This document shows positions 15,939 through 20,056 of a DNA stretch of 20,056 nucleotides, in pieces (the first letter of the stretch is position 1; the number at the start of each line of letters is the position of its first letter). Location of the stretch: NCBI GenBank assembly GCA_045576735.1, contig JAZNGZ010000096.1:1-20056 (forward strand). The letters are read 5' to 3'. The notes beneath the pieces are model-generated. The model saw only the letters and a program-made list of their open reading frames with translations, did not search any database and was not told the DNA's origin. The position numbers and the translations under genes are program-made. This stretch comes from RGIG4079 sp045576735. Lineage in GTDB: Bacteria; Bacteroidota; Bacteroidia; Bacteroidales; Muribaculaceae.

Positions 15939-17083
15939 TGAAGCAATATTTTATTTGCATATTATTGTTATTATTTGCTGTCGTGACAACCGGTTGCCAT
16001 GACACTATTCACGAACATCCCGATGAAGGATGTGCTTCAATCACGCTCACTATGAACGTGAAGAAGTCGGGTCCTGAATTATATAAGGTGATTGAATATG
16101 TGGGAAACGAGCGACATGAGTATCATGCCATGGACTATGAATTGCCCAACACTCGTTCAAATCTGGCTCAAACAATGGCCGAATTCCTTGCTAAAAACTC
16201 TATCGACCTCGATGATTGGGATTTGCGTCTTGTGTGGGAACTTTATGACGGCTCTCGCGACGATATAAAAAATGGCGATGCACGATTGATTTCGCGCGAT
16301 TGTGCTATTATTGACTATAATGTAGATGCTCCAAGCCATACAATCTCTTTTGATGCTCCTTCGGGGCAATACACTTTGCTTGCATGGGCCGACTTTGTAC
16401 CCAAAGGCACAATCGAAGACTACTACTATGACACCGAAGACCTCAATCAACTCATGAGCGACCTCGAACGTCGCCGTAATTGTCTCGATAACGACCAGCG
16501 CGATTGTTTCTCTCAAGCCTATGATTTTGTTATTGAAGATGTGGCTTATGAAGGGCAGACACGCCACTACGAAACAACATTGATACGCCCTCAAGGTCGA
16601 TATGTGGTGCTTGCCACCGACTATGAAAAATATAAATCCCTTACCGACATACCTGTTGAAGAAAATGCCGTAAAGGTCAATTATCCGTCGTTTGTAAATG
16701 TGGGTTACACTGTTGTTGAGCAACGCCCCAACGATGGTATGCCGGGATTGAGCTACGTGCTTTCACCTATGACCTACGACTTTGATGGCAATGAAATGGT
16801 GTGTGTGGCCGACGACTACTCATTTGTGAATGGCGATGTGTCGTATGTAAACATCAACATGGCAGTATACAACCCTTATGATGCGTTACTTTCAACAAAT
16901 AAAAATATAGAGATACCACTTTATGCCGACCGCTTGACCGTGGTGATTGGTCGATTCCTTGCCACATCGACCGGTTCGGGAGGTATTAACATGGACGACG
17001 GCTTTGAAGATGAATTTGTAATCCCTTATGCCGTTGATCAAAACCGATTTGGAGATAGAAATGATTTGATGACAAACAAATAA
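15938..17083 (+). CDS. Fimbrial-anchor-like lipoprotein (FimB/Mfa2 or DUF6562 type)
   Basis: 381 residues with a textbook lipoprotein signal (MKQYFICILLLLFAVVTTGC; Cys20). The body resembles Bacteroidetes fimbrillin-related lipoproteins: a first beta domain with SGQYTLLAWADFVPKG (about 141-156), a second with RPQGRYVVLATDYEKY, and an end DRLTVVIGRFLATSTG followed by GGINMDDGFEDEF, a form typical of DUF6562 C-termini. FimB/Mfa2-type proteins anchor and limit the length of fimbriae; I cannot decide between that role and a minor subunit. It is translationally coupled to the DUF3575 gene (1-base overlap) and followed after 63 A+T-rich bases by the large beta-helix gene, so the three are likely one transcript. 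It is rich in Asp and Tyr, with codon use ordinary for the window, unlike its downstream neighbour. Confidence 0.78.
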   Translation: MKQYFICILLLLFAVVTTGCHDTIHEHPDEGCASITLTMNVKKSGPELYKVIEYVGNERHEYHAMDYELPNTRSNLAQTMAEFLAKNSIDLDDWDLRLVWELYDGSRDDIKNGDARLISRDCAIIDYNVDAPSHTISFDAPSGQYTLLAWADFVPKGTIEDYYYDTEDLNQLMSDLERRRNCLDNDQRDCFSQAYDFVIEDVAYEGQTRHYETTLIRPQGRYVVLATDYEKYKSLTDIPVEENAVKVNYPSFVNVGYTVVEQRPNDGMPGLSYVLSPMTYDFDGNEMVCVADDYSFVNGDVSYVNINMAVYNPYDALLSTNKNIEIPLYADRLTVVIGRFLATSTGSGGINMDDGFEDEFVIPYAVDQNRFGDRNDLMTNK

Positions 17084-17115
17084 AACAAATAAATAAAACA
17101 AACAAATAAACAAAT
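17073..17115 (+). repeat. Imperfect acaaataaa tandem repeat before the beta-helix gene
   Basis: The end of the upstream gene and the 63-base gap contain repeated units, acaaacaaa (17072-17080), acaaataaa (17085-17093 and 17102-17110), and acaaatta. No G and almost no structure is possible. It may act as an unstructured, highly translatable leader, as A/T-rich leaders do in Bacteroides, and could be prone to slippage. No promoter motif was found in the gap. Confidence 0.5.
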
Positions 17116-17146
17116 TATTAATTACTTAAATTTAAATTTTTTAATC

Positions 17147-19288
17147 ATGAAGAAATTTTTTGCATTTCTCGCAGCTGGTCTATTTTTGACAGCTTGTAGC
17201 GACGACGTCGCTGCTCCTGAAGTGGGTCAAGAACAAGAGGTGACTCTATCTTTCCAACTTCCTGAAGCTATTGCTTCTCGTGCTGCTAATGGTGGTACAA
17301 ACTCTGCTCTTGGTGGTGCTTCTAACTGTTCAGGTGAAGTAACTTTCACTGCTGCTCTTTATTACAATGGCAAAGAAATTTGGCGTGACGATGCTACTGC
17401 AGCTATTCCTAACGCTAATGCCAGCGTAACTTTCAAACCAACTTTGGTTCTTGGTGAAGAATATGAACTCGTTGCTTATGCACAAATGGACGGTGTTATC
17501 ACTGACCTCACTAAACAAGTTGAAGCAAACGCTATCAACGACGAAACAGTTGATGCTTACTATGTTTCTACTACTATCAAAGCAGAAACTACTATGAGCG
17601 CTACTTTGAAACGTGCTACCGGTAAACTTCGCATCATCGCTGAAGACTTTGCTGCTGCTGAAAAACAACTTGGCAAAACTATCGAAAAGGTTGCTATTAC
17701 TTACAAACAAGCTCAACCTACTGAATTCAACCCAACAACAGGTAACTGGGCTACTGAAGCTTCTGAAGTAACTTTCTCTGAAGTTGTTACCGACTACACA
17801 AGCGAAGGTGATGCTAAAACTCTTCTTGTTGACTATATCCCTGCTACTGCAACAGGTGAAATCATCAACATCGACAAAGTTGTTGTTACTTTCTCTGACG
17901 GCACTACTTTCGAAAAGAGCCTTGCTACTCTCGACATTCCTGTTAAACGTAACTACTTGACTACTCTTACAGGTAACTTCTTCTTAGGCGAAATGGATCT
18001 TAAGATTGAAATCGACGATGCTTTCGAAGGTGAAGAAGAAATCAACTACGAACTCGCTGCTGCTTTTGCTAACGGTGGTGTTTACACTCTCGAAGAAGAC
18101 GTTAATATTGACGAAACTTTGATTCTTGCTGAAGGCAAATCTCTCGTTCTTAACCTTAACGGTAAAAACCTTACTGTAAACAATGAAAGTGTTGAATTGG
18201 AAAAAGGTGATGCTATCATTGCTTATGGTAACTTGGTTATCAATGGTGAAGGTGGTTCTGTAACTGGTAATACTCGTGCCGTTTGGGCAAGAGGTCACAA
18301 CTCTAAAGTAACTATCAATGGTGGTACTTATGTTGGTGCAACTAAAGCTGCAACTGAAGTAATATATGCAAGTGGTAATGGTGTTATCGATATTAACGCT
18401 GGTACATTTGAAGCAAAAACTCTTGATAACGTATCTTTTGCTTCTCCTCAATATGCAGTATTGAACCTCTACGGCAATGGTAAAGATGGTTGCGACATCA
18501 ATGTTTATGGTGGTACTTTTGTTAACTTCGACCCTGCAAACAATGTTTCAGAAAATCCTATAGCCGGTTTCCACAATGGTAATTTCGTTGCAGAAGGTTA
18601 TGAATCAGTAAAAGTTGGAGACAATGTATTCGAAGTATGTGTTGCTCCTAAAGCTGTTGATGGCGTAGTTACATTAAACGCTGACGCTTCTGTTATCAAA
18701 TCTATCGTTCTCACAGGTGCTTCTCTCCAAGGTAACAACAACACAATCGCTGTTTCTAAAAACGTTGCAACAAACTATATCGTAAATGGTACAGGTGATG
18801 TAACTGTATCAAATGTTGCAATTGAAGGAAACAACGTATATTGGGGCGAAAAATCAACTCGTGCTCTTTATTTCACAAAACCAGGTCGCAATATTACCAT
18901 TGATAACGTAACTGTTAAAAACGTAGGTTACGCATTGAACGTTAACGCTGCTGTTAACACTGAAGAAAACAATTTGGTTGTAAAAAATAGCTCATTGCAA
19001 GGTTGGATTTCTTATGGTGACGCTATCGACAATGCTTCATTCAGCAATGTAGAATTTAGCATCAGCAACTATTTCGAAGCAGGTTCTGTCTTCAATGGTG
19101 GTATCCGTCCTTATTGCGAAACTGTATTTGAAAACTGTAAATTCGAAAAAGGTTATGTTGTAAGCTTCACTCAAGGTGAGGCTATGACATTCAAAGGCTG
19201 TACTGTTGACGGTGTTGCTTTGACTGCTGAAAACTTCGCAACTTTATTGAAAGTTGAAGGTGATGCTACAGGTCTTTTGAATTTCTAA
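17147..19288 (+). CDS. Lipoprotein with fimbrillin-like (DUF6562-type) domain and beta-helix
   Basis: 713 residues. Signal peptide MKKFFAFLAAGLFLTAC with lipidated Cys17. N-terminal module (about 31-290): EVTLSFQLPEAIASRAANGG, a beta-rich region, then IPVKRNYLTTLTGNFFL (264-280) and DLKIEIDDAFEGE, all in the style of DUF6562/fimbrillin proteins. Arg45 in IASR lies where fimbrillins of the FimA/Mfa1 type are cut to free the donor strand, so a similar maturation is possible. C-terminal module (about 300-700): repeated short strands with Gly/Asn turns (LVINGEGGSVTGN, VTINGGTY, IDINAGTF, INVYGGTF, ITIDNVTVKNVG, ETVFENCKF, MTFKGCTVDG), the pattern of a right-handed parallel beta-helix. No catalytic residues of polysaccharide lyases can be assigned. 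Codons are strongly skewed to gct, act, gtt, ggt, cgt, suggesting very high expression. A strong terminator follows. Role inferred: major surface or appendage subunit with a beta-helical exposed part. Confidence 0.85.
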   Translation: MKKFFAFLAAGLFLTACSDDVAAPEVGQEQEVTLSFQLPEAIASRAANGGTNSALGGASNCSGEVTFTAALYYNGKEIWRDDATAAIPNANASVTFKPTLVLGEEYELVAYAQMDGVITDLTKQVEANAINDETVDAYYVSTTIKAETTMSATLKRATGKLRIIAEDFAAAEKQLGKTIEKVAITYKQAQPTEFNPTTGNWATEASEVTFSEVVTDYTSEGDAKTLLVDYIPATATGEIINIDKVVVTFSDGTTFEKSLATLDIPVKRNYLTTLTGNFFLGEMDLKIEIDDAFEGEEEINYELAAAFANGGVYTLEEDVNIDETLILAEGKSLVLNLNGKNLTVNNESVELEKGDAIIAYGNLVINGEGGSVTGNTRAVWARGHNSKVTINGGTYVGATKAATEVIYASGNGVIDINAGTFEAKTLDNVSFASPQYAVLNLYGNGKDGCDINVYGGTFVNFDPANNVSENPIAGFHNGNFVAEGYESVKVGDNVFEVCVAPKAVDGVVTLNADASVIKSIVLTGASLQGNNNTIAVSKNVATNYIVNGTGDVTVSNVAIEGNNVYWGEKSTRALYFTKPGRNITIDNVTVKNVGYALNVNAAVNTEENNLVVKNSSLQGWISYGDAIDNASFSNVEFSISNYFEAGSVFNGGIRPYCETVFENCKFEKGYVVSFTQGEAMTFKGCTVDGVALTAENFATLLKVEGDATGLLNF

Positions 19289-19310
19289 TAGACATTACCT
19301 AAATATACAC

Positions 19311-19339
19311 AAAAACGAGCGGCAATCCCGCTCGTTTTT
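19311..19339 (+). terminator. Intrinsic terminator of the surface operon
   Basis: aaaaacgagcgg (19311-19322) pairs with ccgctcgttttt (19328-19339) over the 5-base loop caatc and runs into a T tract and gtttt. It is the best intrinsic terminator in the window, 22 bases after the stop. Confidence 0.92.
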
Positions 19340-19405
19340 TGTTTTACTAAGAGGAATGAGGAAAAACATCAGTCATAACCCATCAATTGCGTCAGCTTTT
19401 ATGTC

Positions 19406-19640
19406 TTATCTAAAAAACTTAGAGAATTGGTGAACGACAAAATTGCATATATGACAACAATAAATTTTCTGAGGCCATCGTGATTGTATTGCTATGTAAA
19501 TTGCTGTATATTCTACATAGGCGATAATTAAGCACTTGAAGATTCCAAACCGAAGTGCGACACCAGCGGTGAAAATATTATGAAAAACACCGCGGGTTTG
19601 CCCAGCGGTTGGGGCGCGTAGCCCCAAAGAGCGAATCTCA
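19406..19640. other. Structured non-coding stretch next to the IS30 element, possibly a repeat
   Basis: Between the operon terminator and the transposase lie about 375 bases without a credible gene. It holds gcggtg...caccgc (about 19565-19594) and the perfect hairpin ttggggc-gcgta-gccccaa (19609-19627). A 73-codon minus-strand frame (19406-19627) is open, but its composition does not look like a conserved protein. I recall similar translated strings as spurious small ORFs in Bacteroidetes genomes, which would make this a dispersed repeat or the flank of an insertion sequence; unverified. Confidence 0.3.
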
Positions 19641-19656
19641 GAAAAAAGATTTAATT

Positions 19657-19713
19657 AGCAAAATAAAAAAAGGAGACCGAAGTCTCCCAAAGATTAATTA
19701 ATTTTGTTTTGCT
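19657..19713 (+). promoter_or_regulatory. Stem-loop just before the transposase start
   Basis: AGCAAAATAAAA (19657-19668) is complementary in 11 of 12 positions to TTTTGTTTTGCT (19702-19713), which ends one base before the transposase ATG at 19715. The arms enclose a second hairpin (19672-19687). In RNA made from an outside promoter this would fold the start region, a known way for insertion sequences to avoid activation by read-through. That function is inferred. Confidence 0.45.
19662..19687 (-). terminator. Minus-strand terminator with UUCG loop
   Basis: On the minus strand GGAGAC-TTCG-GTCTCC (19672-19687) has a very stable UUCG tetraloop and is followed by TTTTTTTATTTT. It would stop transcripts leaving the insertion sequence leftward or entering from the right. 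Confidence 0.75.
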
Positions 19714-19714
19714 T

Positions 19715-20056
19715 ATGTATAATCAACTAACCTCGCAACAAAGGTCGCAAATTTTCGCCTTATTGCAAAGTAAAACACCTATTAAAGTAATCGCTCAAAT
19801 AGTTGAGTGCAGTAAATCAACGATTTATCGTGAGATTAAACGAAATTCCACCGATAAAGGGAACTATCTGTGGGACAAAGCCCATGAAAAGGCGTTGGCG
19901 CGTAGGAAGCGAACCACCACAAACAGGGCGTTGGATCAAATGTTGGTGTGGCGTATCAAGCAGATGATTGTGGAGCATCAATGGTCGCCAGAACAGATTA
20001 GTGGTATTCTGAGGAGAGAGGGTGTGTCAGTCTCCATTCAAAGCATTTACAACATC
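19715..20056 (+). CDS. IS30-family transposase, N-terminal part (runs off window)
   Basis: An open frame of 114 codons from ATG 19715 continues past the window end. It begins MYNQLTSQQRSQIFALLQ and has the IS30 helix-turn-helix (IKVIAQIVECSKSTIYREIKRNS, about residues 23-45), then a basic stretch (ARRKR) and the second conserved block WSPEQISGILRREGVSVSIQSIY (about 90-112), which normally precedes the DDE catalytic domain. IS30 transposases are about 320-400 residues, so roughly a third is visible and the DDE triad is outside the window. The start is supported by the family N-terminus. Confidence 0.93.
   Translation, partial: MYNQLTSQQRSQIFALLQSKTPIKVIAQIVECSKSTIYREIKRNSTDKGNYLWDKAHEKALARRKRTTTNRALDQMLVWRIKQMIVEHQWSPEQISGILRREGVSVSIQSIYNI

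Larger units (their letters stand above)
19657..20056 (+). mobile_element. IS30-family insertion sequence, left part only
   Basis: The element is cut by the right edge of the window. Its left terminal inverted repeat cannot be fixed without the other end, so the start given (the outer arm of a stem-loop preceding the transposase) is a minimum estimate. It lies downstream of the surface-operon terminator and does not disrupt any gene seen here. Confidence 0.6.

Noticed and set aside
16157..16723. 188-codon minus frame inside the anchor-like lipoprotein gene
   Set aside because: It is the antisense of a gene with a clear lipoprotein signal and operon context, with no start context of its own.
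17330..18451. Minus frames of 128 and 155 codons, rich in Ser, Phe and Val
   Set aside because: They are the antisense image of the strongly biased codons in the beta-helix gene.
19406..19627. 73-codon minus frame as a protein gene
   Set aside because: It has no recognisable domain, ends in structured DNA, and resembles spurious calls in repeats.

Overview
The window looks like a piece of a Bacteroidales chromosome, of the gut Muribaculaceae/Barnesiella/Bacteroides type; I cannot name a species. The evidence is internal. Several promoters fit the Bacteroidetes pattern TTTG-N19-21-TAnnTTTG, and starts lack clear Shine-Dalgarno sequences. The genes encode families typical of the phylum: secreted lipoproteins, DUF3575, DUF6562/fimbrillin-like proteins, DUF4143 ATPases and RhuM. 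No tRNA, rRNA, CRISPR array or prophage structural gene was seen.

Layout. (1) 1-985: a RhuM-family gene whose N-terminal DNA-binding part is missing, ended by a strong hairpin. (2) 1221-2760, minus: mnmE (tRNA modification GTPase), complete, with a terminator. (3) 2870-4410, minus: a palindromic intergenic repeat, then a DUF4143-type ATPase gene broken by one missing base inside its Walker A motif but still carrying a near-perfect promoter and an inverted-repeat operator candidate. (4) 4677-9245, minus: an exported DNA/RNA non-specific endonuclease and full-length cobalamin-dependent methionine synthase metH, which has its own consensus promoter and a leader too short for a riboswitch. (5) 9301-10750, minus: a lipoprotein N-acetylmuramidase and, 26 bases downstream, an unrecognised secreted protein. 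(6) 10818-12342, minus: pepD (M20 aminoacyl-histidine dipeptidase). (7) 12450-13420, plus: a 55-residue membrane protein with a CxxC tail and an OmpH/Skp-like lipoprotein, ended by a hairpin shared with the convergent GNAT/FemAB-like gene at 13462-14406. (8) 14509-19339, plus: a three-gene surface operon. (9) 19340-20056: a gene-poor, structured stretch and the start of an IS30-family element cut by the window edge.

The region most worth attention is the operon at 14655-19288. It encodes an OmpA-like/proline-rich/DUF3575 outer-membrane protein, a fimbrial-anchor-like lipoprotein translationally coupled to it by a 1-base overlap, and a 713-residue lipoprotein that joins a fimbrillin-like (DUF6562-type) N-terminal module to a right-handed beta-helix. 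The last gene has codon use expected of a very abundant protein. Together they suggest a cell-surface appendage or coat with a beta-helical exposed part; this is inference from domain order and context.

Sequence decay is also visible: the truncated RhuM gene, the one-base frameshift in the ATPase, a possible short reading-frame remnant at 1000-1086, and a mini-repeat translated within the metH linker.
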